DNA of 23,532 nucleotides from an uncultured Helicobacteraceae bacterium. Its GTDB lineage: Bacteria; Campylobacterota; Campylobacteria; Campylobacterales; Helicobacteraceae. Shown here in pieces: positions 14,762 through 21,914 of this stretch. The position numbers and the translations under genes are program-made. The stretch lies in the NCBI GenBank assembly GCA_934728205.1, contig CAKVEH010000004.1, positions 1 to 23,532 on the forward strand. Reading direction: 5' to 3'. How positions within the stretch are numbered: the stretch's first letter is position 1; each line of letters opens with the position of its first letter. The notes under the pieces were generated by a model that was not told where the DNA came from, did not search any database, and saw only the letters and a list, made by a program, of their open reading frames with translations.

Positions 14762-15637
14762 TTATTCTTGAGCGTTAAGTTTTTTATACAAAAGCACACC
14801 AATTCTATTCGCCAAACGCGTGGTATCAGCACTATTGGAAGATTCTCTAAATTCCTCCACAAAAGTAGCATTGCCATTACAATCCGCAATTTTAATCTCC
14901 GCACTCATTTCGTTATAAGAAAGAGTGAATGAAACAAAAGCTTTTTGGCTTGCCTTAGAATCTAAGCGATAAAATTTCACCAACTCCTTTTGCAAGGCAT
15001 TTTTAAGCTCTCTGCCACCTTGTTTGCCCTCTTCGTTGATGATAAGAGTAATCTTTGGCTTTGGTGAATTGCGCTCAAATATATCGCTGTATTCTAAAAA
15101 TGATAACCCACTACTACCAAGTGCGCTAAGATAACCCTGTGTTTGTGCCTGCTTTGCGAGCTCCATTTTTAGCGCGTTGTGTTGAGTAAGTGAAATATCA
15201 TCGCATTGAATATTAAGTGCTTGAAGTCTCTGAATGGACTTTTTGTTCTCTTCTTTGAGCTGATTGATAAAGTCGCTCCTAGTAATATGCGCACGCACAA
15301 AATATGTATTGTCGTGTATTTGCACTTTGTAGCCGATATTTCGTAGCGTAGTGCGAGCGGTTTCTTTGCTAATATTTTCTTTAATGCTATTAGATTCTCT
15401 ACCATCACTAAAGCTACTTGATACATTTGTTTTTGATTGAATCCCAACCATAAGAGTGGAGAGCATATCGCTTAATGCCATATCTTTGGCTCTTTGCAAA
15501 TCCTTGTTGCTCCCCACACCATAGAGATTTTTCTCATCACTAGTGGAGTTATAAAACCAACTCGGCACACCAGAGCCCCCAGCGCACGCCACAAACAATG
15601 AGCAAACAAACAATGAGCAAACAATGTTATTTCGCAT
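14762..15637 (-). CDS. LPP20-like lipoprotein
   Basis: A protein of 291 residues from ATG 15637, which starts 5 bases after the previous stop. The open frame reaches to a TTG at 15649, but the ATG gives a proper lipoprotein signal: hydrophobic core CSLFVCSLFV followed by lipobox LFVAC with Cys18 as the lipidated residue. After it come GVPSWFYN and YGVGSNKDLQRAKDMALSDML, the pattern of the LPP20 domain, to about residue 150. The C-terminal 140 residues are an extra domain that I do not recognise. The signal core is encoded by a perfect 15-base tandem repeat. It is the third of three consecutive lipoprotein genes, so an outer-membrane role with the LpoB-like neighbour is inferred. Confidence 0.8.
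   Translation of the reverse strand: MRNNIVCSLFVCSLFVACAGGSGVPSWFYNSTSDEKNLYGVGSNKDLQRAKDMALSDMLSTLMVGIQSKTNVSSSFSDGRESNSIKENISKETARTTLRNIGYKVQIHDNTYFVRAHITRSDFINQLKEENKKSIQRLQALNIQCDDISLTQHNALKMELAKQAQTQGYLSALGSSGLSFLEYSDIFERNSPKPKITLIINEEGKQGGRELKNALQKELVKFYRLDSKASQKAFVSFTLSYNEMSAEIKIADCNGNATFVEEFRESSNSADTTRLANRIGVLLYKKLNAQE
15591..15620. repeat. 15-bp tandem repeat in the lipoprotein signal sequence
   Basis: Two perfect copies of ACAAACAATGAGCAA, followed by a partial third copy. Each unit encodes five residues (CSLFV on the minus strand), so gain or loss of a unit would lengthen or shorten the signal-peptide core in frame. Confidence 0.9.
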
Positions 15638-15642
15638 ATTAC

Positions 15643-16278
15643 TTACCAACTCACTGATTTATTTGACCCAAGTTTAATGATATTGACTTCTTCATCCCAA
15701 ATCACCTCTCCTGTGGCTAAGTCAAGTAATGTAAGCAAGAAAAAGTAATCTGTGCGTTGTTTGCTTCCCTTTACGCGGACATTTTTTTGATAAATTTTAC
15801 CAGAAAGCGAAAGTTGCGCGCCTTTGAGCTGCCCTTTTTCAATAACTGAGTATTGGTCGTATTCGTCATTGTCTCTTGTGGCTTTTCGCACTCTATTTAC
15901 CATTTTGTCTTGTTGTGCGCCTGAGCCAGCGAGGGCTAATGAAAGTTTAAACTTTCCGCTATTTCGCATATCGCGCGCTACTTTACGACTTAGTTGTTCT
16001 ACATCAATAGTCTGCATTGTGTCATTTATAATGTCTGAAATCACAAGCACTTTTGGGCTTTTAATCTTTTGGACATAATCACTCTCTAAAAGTGAGGCTA
16101 CGCTTTTTTGCGCTACACTCTCAATATCGTGGTAATCAAGCCCCATACTTGTATAAGACTTAGAATCAGCCGTATCTATATATGTAGGCTCACCGCACGC
16201 ACTAAAAGCAAGCACCAACATACCCACACAAAAAATCTTTACACCACTTATTCGTTCTTTAGTTGTAAATGTTTTCAT
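15643..16278 (-). CDS. LpoB-like lipoprotein (penicillin-binding-protein activator family)
   Basis: A 211-residue lipoprotein. The signal peptide has a basic start, a hydrophobic core (VKIFCVGMLVLAF) and lipobox AFSAC, with Cys28 predicted as the lipidated residue. The mature part shows the LpoB/YcfM pattern: SMGLDYHDIESVAQKSVASLL, VLVISDIINDTMQTIDVEQLSRKVARDMRNSGKF, then LSLSGKIYQ and LTLLDLATGEVIWDEEV. In E. coli, LpoB reaches from the outer membrane to switch on PBP1B; whether the protein here has a PBP partner is unknown. Its start overlaps the stop of the upstream lipoprotein gene by four bases (ATGA). The gene product is likely outer-membrane anchored, facing the periplasm. Confidence 0.88.
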   Translation of the reverse strand: MKTFTTKERISGVKIFCVGMLVLAFSACGEPTYIDTADSKSYTSMGLDYHDIESVAQKSVASLLESDYVQKIKSPKVLVISDIINDTMQTIDVEQLSRKVARDMRNSGKFKLSLALAGSGAQQDKMVNRVRKATRDNDEYDQYSVIEKGQLKGAQLSLSGKIYQKNVRVKGSKQRTDYFFLLTLLDLATGEVIWDEEVNIIKLGSNKSVSW

Positions 16279-17684
16279 TTGCTTTCCTTTGTTTTGATTG
16301 AATTAGCACCACGCAGAATCTGATAACTCAAATCCTTTTGTCGTAACCGAATGTATAAAATATTATCACTTTTTTGGCACAAAACCAAATTATTTGGCGT
16401 ATTACATTCCTCATTGATAGCAAAACGCAACAATGTGTGAAAAGCAAATAACTCATAATTTCCCGCTTCATTAGGGATACGAAGTGCATACACTTTGTTT
16501 GGTAGCACACTTGAGATTCTCACATCTGCTGAAGTGCTCACCGCTGAATATATCACTCCAGCAAGCAATCCATATGCTCCAGCTTGCTCTTGGAGGACGG
16601 ACTGCGTAACAGCCTTAAGTATAGCCGAACTCATCGCGCGCGTAAGCACAAATGGTAATTGCTCGTGAAATTCATTAGTGATGATGCCCTCTACATTGGC
16701 AATAAGAGAGGCTTTTTTGTTTATAGATTCTCCCCTCACACCAAGCCCTATATGAAAATCTTCTCCATCTCTGAGAGCTGGGATAGAAACACCTACATAC
16801 AAGACATTGCTACTCACCAAATACGCAGGGAAATCGAGCGAAACATCTTCTTTTTGTGGGCTTTTGCCATCTTCGATGATAAGCCAAGTATAAGTAGTCT
16901 TATCGCCCTTTTGTCTAGCTCTTAGCGCGCTAATATCCTCATCAATAACTTCTGCCTGTGTCATTCCATAGGCTTGTTTGTATAAATCAAGCGATTTAGC
17001 ATAATCTGATTCCAAAAAGAAAAAGAGCCCAGAAACATAGCTTACCGCAGGATTGATAAAATTATTATACGCCTTAAAATCTCGTAATTTTGCGTATTGA
17101 TTGCCAAGCTGTGATTGAAGCGCACCCCGTGTGGCAGATTGATTTACTTTAGCCATAGTATCAGAATCTTCTTCTTGTTGTTTTTGCAGGGCTCGTTGAA
17201 TGTCCTTTCGATAATAATCTTTTGCACGCCGTTGTCTATCATTGGCGCGATTAAACTCTACGCGAGCAAGCGCATTATTGCCACTTTGCATCGCTAGCAG
17301 TGCTTTATAATAATTCATTAGCACGCCCTCATAAATGTTTCCGCGATAAGTTTTGACATTCTCATTTACCACCACCGCACCCACATTACTAAATATCCCA
17401 GAGAGCAAGCCTTGCGCTTCATATTGGATAAAGACTTGTTCAGTAGATTCTAGCACATTAAAGCTCTCTTCATTGCCGAGCTGGATTCCCGTAACGCCCG
17501 CTTGAAACCCCCACAACACAGAATCATCGTTTTTTACCGCTCTTTTATGAGCGAAATCATAGGCACTTTGCAAATGTCCGCCATAATACTTTTTGTTAAA
17601 TTCCTCCATTGTGCCTTTGTGCGAACATCCATTAAAAACCCAAACAACAAAGACAATGCTACTAAATAAAAGTGTGTTTTTCAT
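16275..17684 (-). CDS. COG3014-like lipoprotein of the LpoB operon
   Basis: A protein of 469 residues when started at ATG 17684; the open frame reaches 17753, but AAGGA 10 bases before 17684 and the signal peptide decide the start. MKNTLLFSSIVFVVWVFNGC is a lipoprotein signal with lipobox VFNGC (Cys20). The mature protein begins with helical, TPR-like stretches (residues 25-240: SAYDFAHKRA, YKALLAMQSGNNALARVEFNRANDRQRRAKDYY). A second half of mixed strands follows, with YLVSSNVLYVGVSIPAL and a small hydrophobic region. Members of this uncharacterised family sit beside LpoB and LPP20-like genes in other proteobacteria, as I recall. No enzymatic motif is evident. Confidence 0.75.
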   Translation of the reverse strand: MKNTLLFSSIVFVVWVFNGCSHKGTMEEFNKKYYGGHLQSAYDFAHKRAVKNDDSVLWGFQAGVTGIQLGNEESFNVLESTEQVFIQYEAQGLLSGIFSNVGAVVVNENVKTYRGNIYEGVLMNYYKALLAMQSGNNALARVEFNRANDRQRRAKDYYRKDIQRALQKQQEEDSDTMAKVNQSATRGALQSQLGNQYAKLRDFKAYNNFINPAVSYVSGLFFFLESDYAKSLDLYKQAYGMTQAEVIDEDISALRARQKGDKTTYTWLIIEDGKSPQKEDVSLDFPAYLVSSNVLYVGVSIPALRDGEDFHIGLGVRGESINKKASLIANVEGIITNEFHEQLPFVLTRAMSSAILKAVTQSVLQEQAGAYGLLAGVIYSAVSTSADVRISSVLPNKVYALRIPNEAGNYELFAFHTLLRFAINEECNTPNNLVLCQKSDNILYIRLRQKDLSYQILRGANSIKTKESK

Positions 17685-17743
17685 TATGTGATAATCCTTA
17701 GATTTAAGAATGTTAAATATTTTGCTGTGATAAAAATGCGCGA

Positions 17744-17772
17744 ATTGTAACATTTTGTTTGTAAAATTTCAA
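17744..17772 (-). promoter_or_regulatory. Promoter of the lipoprotein-yhhQ-psd run
   Basis: On the minus strand, TTGAAA (17772-17767) and TACAAT (17749-17744) are 17 bases apart, with TG one base before the -10 box. Transcription should begin near 17737, about 53 bases before the start codon. Confidence 0.65.
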
Positions 17773-17798
17773 TCAAAAATTATTTGGATATTTTAGGC

Positions 17799-17804
17799 TA
17801 TAAT
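17799..17804 (+). promoter_or_regulatory. -10 box of ribB
   Basis: TATAAT matches the -10 consensus and lies 30 bases before ATG 17835. The -35 position is poor. Initiation near 17811 would give a leader of about 24 bases, too short for an FMN riboswitch, and none is visible. Confidence 0.55.
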
Positions 17805-17834
17805 TGCCAAAACTTTCAACAAAGGCTTAATCTA

Positions 17835-18875
17835 ATGTATATACAGCGCGTAAATGAAGCCATACAAGCCATAAGGCAAGGCGAGATAATTATCATAATG
17901 GACGATGAAGATAGAGAAAATGAGGGCGATTTGGTTATGGCGGGGATTTTTAGCACCGCTGAGAAAATCAACTTTATGGCGACAGAAGCAAGAGGGCTTA
18001 TTTGTGTTTCACTTACCAATGACATCGCTAAAAAGCTGGATTTAGAGCCAATGGTGGAATCTAATAACTCCAACCACGAAACCGCCTTTACCATTTCTAT
18101 TGATGCAGCGAGCGCAAAAACGGGAATCTCCGCCCAAGAGAGGGATTTAACCATTCAACTTATGTGCCAAGAGCACACAGCTCCAAAAGACTTCGTGCGA
18201 CCCGGACATATATTTCCTCTCATTGCCAAAAATGGTGGTGTGCTCGTGCGCACAGGGCATACAGAGGCAAGTGTGGATATTTGCACTTTAGCGGGATTGA
18301 AGCCTATTAGTGTCATTTGTGAAATTATGAAAGCAGATGGACAAATGGCTCGCAACAACGACCTTGTAGCATTCGCCAAAAAGCACAATCTAAAGATTCT
18401 CTATGTTTCTGATGTGATTCAATATCGCTTGCAATATGAAAAACTCATTAGCTTAGAATCTAAACAAGAATCTCATTTACTTGATAACCCTTGTCAAAAA
18501 CTTGTCTTTTTAGACCACCAAAAAAACCACCACATCGTATATGCCTTTTCCCATAATCTTAATAATCCACTTATTTATTTTCATAAAATTAAGCAAGATT
18601 GTGAGTATTTTGAGAATCCTCTTAGCGCACATCAGAGCTTTATGCAGAGCTTGCAAATGCTAAAAGATGAGGGTGGATATTTGATTTGTCTTAGCACGCA
18701 ACCCCACCAAGATTTAAAAACACTTGGCATCGGTGCGCAAATCTTGCGTGAAATGGGGATTGAGCAATTTCGTTTATTGCATAATGAAGATTCCCAAAGT
18801 GCGTTGCATAATTTTAGCGGGATTAGTGGCTTTAATCTTAACTTAACCCAAAGAGTGCTTCCTAAACAGAATTAA
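17835..18875 (+). CDS. ribB: 3,4-dihydroxy-2-butanone-4-phosphate synthase with degenerate GTP cyclohydrolase II tail (RibBX type)
   Basis: A protein of 346 residues. The N-terminal RibB domain (1-200) is intact: DDEDRENEGDL (23-33), binding metal and ribulose-5-phosphate; RPGHIFPL (121-128); and GHTEASVDI (140-148). It makes the four-carbon precursor of riboflavin. The C-terminal 145 residues are the relic of a RibA domain: only TLGIGAQILREMGIEQFRLL remains similar to the end of RibA, while the zinc cysteine motif (CxxGDxxxSxxCDC) and the QEGRGIG stretch are absent. A separate ribA would be needed elsewhere. I choose ATG 17835 over an upstream TTG (17784) because AAAGG lies 9 bases before it and RibB begins there. 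It is convergent with hydE. Confidence 0.93.
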   Translation: MYIQRVNEAIQAIRQGEIIIIMDDEDRENEGDLVMAGIFSTAEKINFMATEARGLICVSLTNDIAKKLDLEPMVESNNSNHETAFTISIDAASAKTGISAQERDLTIQLMCQEHTAPKDFVRPGHIFPLIAKNGGVLVRTGHTEASVDICTLAGLKPISVICEIMKADGQMARNNDLVAFAKKHNLKILYVSDVIQYRLQYEKLISLESKQESHLLDNPCQKLVFLDHQKNHHIVYAFSHNLNNPLIYFHKIKQDCEYFENPLSAHQSFMQSLQMLKDEGGYLICLSTQPHQDLKTLGIGAQILREMGIEQFRLLHNEDSQSALHNFSGISGFNLNLTQRVLPKQN

Positions 18876-18879
18876 AAAA

Positions 18880-20571
18880 TTAGACTCTATCCAAAAAGCC
18901 ATCTTTTGGCAAAAGAAGCGAGATATTTTTAGGTAAAAAGTTTAATAAACGAGTAAAAAATATCTTATGCGCAAACATATCGCCACAAAGCAACACACCA
19001 AAATCCTCCCCAAAAGCATAATTTACCTGCATATCACGCACCATAGTAGCTAAAAACTCACAAAAACTATCAATAAACCCATAAGCCAAAATGGCATTCT
19101 CCATTCCAGCACATTTAAAGCTCATAGAAGAGCGAAAGATTCTAGGATAATCAAGGCGCAGTGCATTGCCATCTCGCAAAAGATGATAATCAATGCGTGG
19201 TCCCTTTTGATGGACAAATTCATTGGCATTGGCGATGAGATTCTTACTTGTGCGTGAGAGAACTGCTAAAAGATTATTTTCATTTGGCACTTCATCACTC
19301 ATCTCAAGCAAAAGTGCCGCGATACCAAAAATATGGATAAAGTTTTCACTCATCACACTTTGCTTAGAATCTAAGTGTTTTATACACTGCAAAGATACTT
19401 TTTGCTTAAAGTTTTGCACGAGCGTTTCCCCGCTTTCATAATTACTCGCAATATCGTGCAAAATTTTTGTGATATTACACTCAAAGCGTGGAATCATAAT
19501 CTCTTTAAGCGAGCCTTTCTCCCCCAAAGCAATATGCGGTTCTCTTAGTAAAATCGCGCTTTTATGCCTTGAGCTAAGATAAAAAATAAGTGTTTTGCAA
19601 TCTGTTGGGATATTGTGCGAAAAAAGCTCCAAAAGACTTCTATCTCTAGCAATCGCTGTATCGATAAAAAGCCCATTTTCACTTGCGGTAATGATTTTTT
19701 GATGTTGCTTTGAGTGTTTAAAATCAGTGCTAGATTCCTTGCTAGTTCGAGACTTTTTGCAATCACGGATAAAAAAATGAGTTCTCTCTTTTTGCACCAT
19801 TAACACACTAAGAAGCTGCAACACGCAATCATAAGGCAAAGTGCAAAGCACTAATCCAAACTCATCGAGCACAAATTGCTTGGCAAAAACTGCCTTTGGT
19901 GCAAGTCTCATTGATGGCTTCTCAAAGCTTGCCATAAGCTCACACTCAACATTTTGGATTCTAAAAAGCGTTTGCAAAGAGCTTATATCACACACGATAC
20001 ATTCACTTGGCTCATCAAATGGCTCTAAACTAAGCTCTTTTAGTCCTCTTGCGCTTTGAAGTAAAATTGGCTTGCTTGCTTTGTCATCTTGGAGTTGTTT
20101 AAAAATTTGCTTGATAAATGCGCTTAAGTTTTTTGTGTGTTGGAGTTTTTTAGCATAGGCAAAGACGCTCACATCACCAAAGTGTTGCTCGCTTAAAAAT
20201 GCTCTAATCTCATTTGGCGTGCAATAATGTGTTTTTTTGGTCAATGCTTTAACTTGCAATGGCTTTAGTGATTCTAACTCAAGCAAGACTTTAAGCTCGC
20301 TAAAGACAAAGTGTAGCGATAATGGGAGATGCACACTCAAAGCATCGGCAAAGTGTAACACTACATCTTGCTGGTCGCTTTGTATGACAAAATGGAGTGA
20401 GTTTTTATCAGCATTAGAGATTTCTTCATACACGCCATATCTATACTTTGACTGCTTAGAATCTTTTGGCGCGAACGCTTTTGCTTGGTCTTTTAGAATC
20501 TTCACAAAAAAAGGTAAGAAAGAATGCGCTCCACAAGGAGTATATGAAAAAATAAAATCATAATACTTCAT
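18880..20571 (-). CDS. hydE: Hydrogenase accessory protein HydE (HypF-like)
   Basis: A 563-residue cytoplasmic protein, last of the hydrogenase block. H. pylori has a gene at the same place (hydE), required for hydrogenase activity as I recall. The sequence resembles the later part of HypF, the carbamoyltransferase that starts synthesis of the CN ligands: KPSMRLAPK followed by GLVLCTLPYDCVLQLL matches HypF's KP..L..K...LGVMLPYTPLHHLL, and VLLCGDMFAHKIFFTRLL matches SGGVFxNxxLxxxL near the Kae1-like end. The acylphosphatase and zinc-finger motifs of HypF and its His-rich active-site motif are not seen, so it may act as a scaffold or partner rather than an enzyme. AGAGGT lies before ATG 20571. 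Confidence is higher for position than for biochemical role. Confidence 0.8.
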   Translation of the reverse strand: MKYYDFIFSYTPCGAHSFLPFFVKILKDQAKAFAPKDSKQSKYRYGVYEEISNADKNSLHFVIQSDQQDVVLHFADALSVHLPLSLHFVFSELKVLLELESLKPLQVKALTKKTHYCTPNEIRAFLSEQHFGDVSVFAYAKKLQHTKNLSAFIKQIFKQLQDDKASKPILLQSARGLKELSLEPFDEPSECIVCDISSLQTLFRIQNVECELMASFEKPSMRLAPKAVFAKQFVLDEFGLVLCTLPYDCVLQLLSVLMVQKERTHFFIRDCKKSRTSKESSTDFKHSKQHQKIITASENGLFIDTAIARDRSLLELFSHNIPTDCKTLIFYLSSRHKSAILLREPHIALGEKGSLKEIMIPRFECNITKILHDIASNYESGETLVQNFKQKVSLQCIKHLDSKQSVMSENFIHIFGIAALLLEMSDEVPNENNLLAVLSRTSKNLIANANEFVHQKGPRIDYHLLRDGNALRLDYPRIFRSSMSFKCAGMENAILAYGFIDSFCEFLATMVRDMQVNYAFGEDFGVLLCGDMFAHKIFFTRLLNFLPKNISLLLPKDGFLDRV

Positions 20572-20592
20572 TCTACCTCTTTATGCGTTGCA

Positions 20593-21144
20593 TTAAAATC
20601 CGCGAAAAGAAGTGTTTGCTACTTCTTGTAAATCTAAATCTGCGACTTTTTGTGCCATTAAGCCGTTTTGCTCTAAAAACTCTATGGCTTTAGATTCCAT
20701 AATTTTCGCGCCATTTTTGACTTGCTGACTTAAAGTAAATGCTGTGTCCTCCCCGATGACTTCAGGGATAATCCCAATGATAAACACAGGAGGTAAATCA
20801 CCGCTTAGTTCAATCATTCTAAGCGTTTGGAGCATTTCCACTTCGTGCGCACTACCAGCCCAAGTAATAATATTTGGAATCTTATCAAAACTAAAGGCAT
20901 AGACATCGCCAATGTTACCATTATTCACATCTACACAATCAAAAATAAGCACTTTGTCATACGAAGTAATAAGCGGGATTAGCATTTGAGCCATTGTCCC
21001 GCCATCAGTAAAATCTAGCGTAATATCACTAGATTTATTTATGGGGGTAAATTTATAGCTTCGCTTCATAAAATGCGCTAAATGCACGCCAATACCCTCA
21101 TCGCCAAAGAGGATATTGCCGATGCCAAGAACCAAAATTTTCAA
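20593..21144 (-). CDS. hydD: [NiFe]-hydrogenase maturation protease
   Basis: A 183-residue endopeptidase of the HyaD/HybD family. It removes the C-terminal tail of the hydrogenase large subunit after nickel is inserted. Motifs: LGIGNILFGDEGIGVHLA (Glu16 as nickel probe), LIFDCVDVNN (Asp69/Asp72) and SAHEVEML (His100), the three metal-contacting positions. PPVFIIGIIPE is also typical. The start codon is TTG (21144-21142), two bases after the hydC stop; no ATG is nearby in frame, and translation is probably coupled to hydC. Its substrate is encoded two genes upstream. Confidence 0.93.
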   Translation of the reverse strand: MKILVLGIGNILFGDEGIGVHLAHFMKRSYKFTPINKSSDITLDFTDGGTMAQMLIPLITSYDKVLIFDCVDVNNGNIGDVYAFSFDKIPNIITWAGSAHEVEMLQTLRMIELSGDLPPVFIIGIIPEVIGEDTAFTLSQQVKNGAKIMESKAIEFLEQNGLMAQKVADLDLQEVANTSFRGF

Positions 21145-21146
21145 TG

Positions 21147-21890
21147 TTAAACTTTGACCTCATCAGTATAGCGCATTCCACTTACAATCGCATCAACTCC
21201 GCCATTTGGATATTTCACAGAGTTCCACACGGCAAGATAAATATGCACAGGTATAAAGATAATAAACGCCCAAGTAACGATATGATGAATGTTTCTCACA
21301 CTTGCCAATCCACCACAAAGCACTTCAAACCACTTAAAAAATACTTTTAAAACCGCTCCAAGCCCATCATCATAGACATTGTAATACAAAACAACGCCTG
21401 TAAGCGAAATAACAAGCACCAAAATCCCAAGTCCAAAGTAAGTCGCAAACTGCAATGGATTATATGTCCCATAAATGTGTGGGTGCTTGCCAATTAGCAT
21501 ATACACCTTAACTTGCTCAATCCATACTTTTGGGTTAAGCACTTGATAAAACGATACGCGTTCTGGCTTAGATTCCCTATCAAAGAAAAACAAATACACG
21601 CGGAAAAACGAAACAGCAATCAACGCAAAACCCAACACAATATGAAAACTACGAATATATGCTTGCAAATACCCCGTAAAAGCATTCACATTATAACTAG
21701 CACTCTCGCTCACAAGTGTTACACTTTTATATTCACCCACAGCGTGCAAAAACGGATACGCAATGTAAAAGCCCGTAGCGATAAGCAAAAAAATGCAAAA
21801 CGCCCTAACCCAGTGAAAGATTCTCGTTAGAGCAGAGAATTCTTTATGGATATGAAACTCTCTTTTTTCCATAGGAATTGTATGTGGCAT
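21147..21890 (-). CDS. hydC: Ni/Fe-hydrogenase cytochrome b subunit
   Basis: A 247-residue membrane protein with four helices, anchoring the hydrogenase to the inner membrane and passing electrons from H2 to the quinone pool through two b hemes. Histidines in typical positions: [14 protein letters not shown] in helix 1, [19 protein letters not shown] in helix 2, and [24 protein letters not shown] in helix 4. A strong ribosome binding site, GGAGG, lies 5 bases before ATG 21890. The gene starts 24 bases after the large-subunit gene. Confidence 0.95.
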   Translation of the reverse strand: MPHTIPMEKREFHIHKEFSALTRIFHWVRAFCIFLLIATGFYIAYPFLHAVGEYKSVTLVSESASYNVNAFTGYLQAYIRSFHIVLGFALIAVSFFRVYLFFFDRESKPERVSFYQVLNPKVWIEQVKVYMLIGKHPHIYGTYNPLQFATYFGLGILVLVISLTGVVLYYNVYDDGLGAVLKVFFKWFEVLCGGLASVRNIHHIVTWAFIIFIPVHIYLAVWNSVKYPNGGVDAIVSGMRYTDEVKV

Positions 21891-21914
21891 TGAATCCTCC
21901 TTACATTATAGAAT

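Noticed and set aside
17784..17834. N-terminal extension of RibB from a TTG codon
   Set aside because: The extension contains the promoter's -10 box, lacks a ribosome binding site, and known RibB proteins begin at the downstream ATG.
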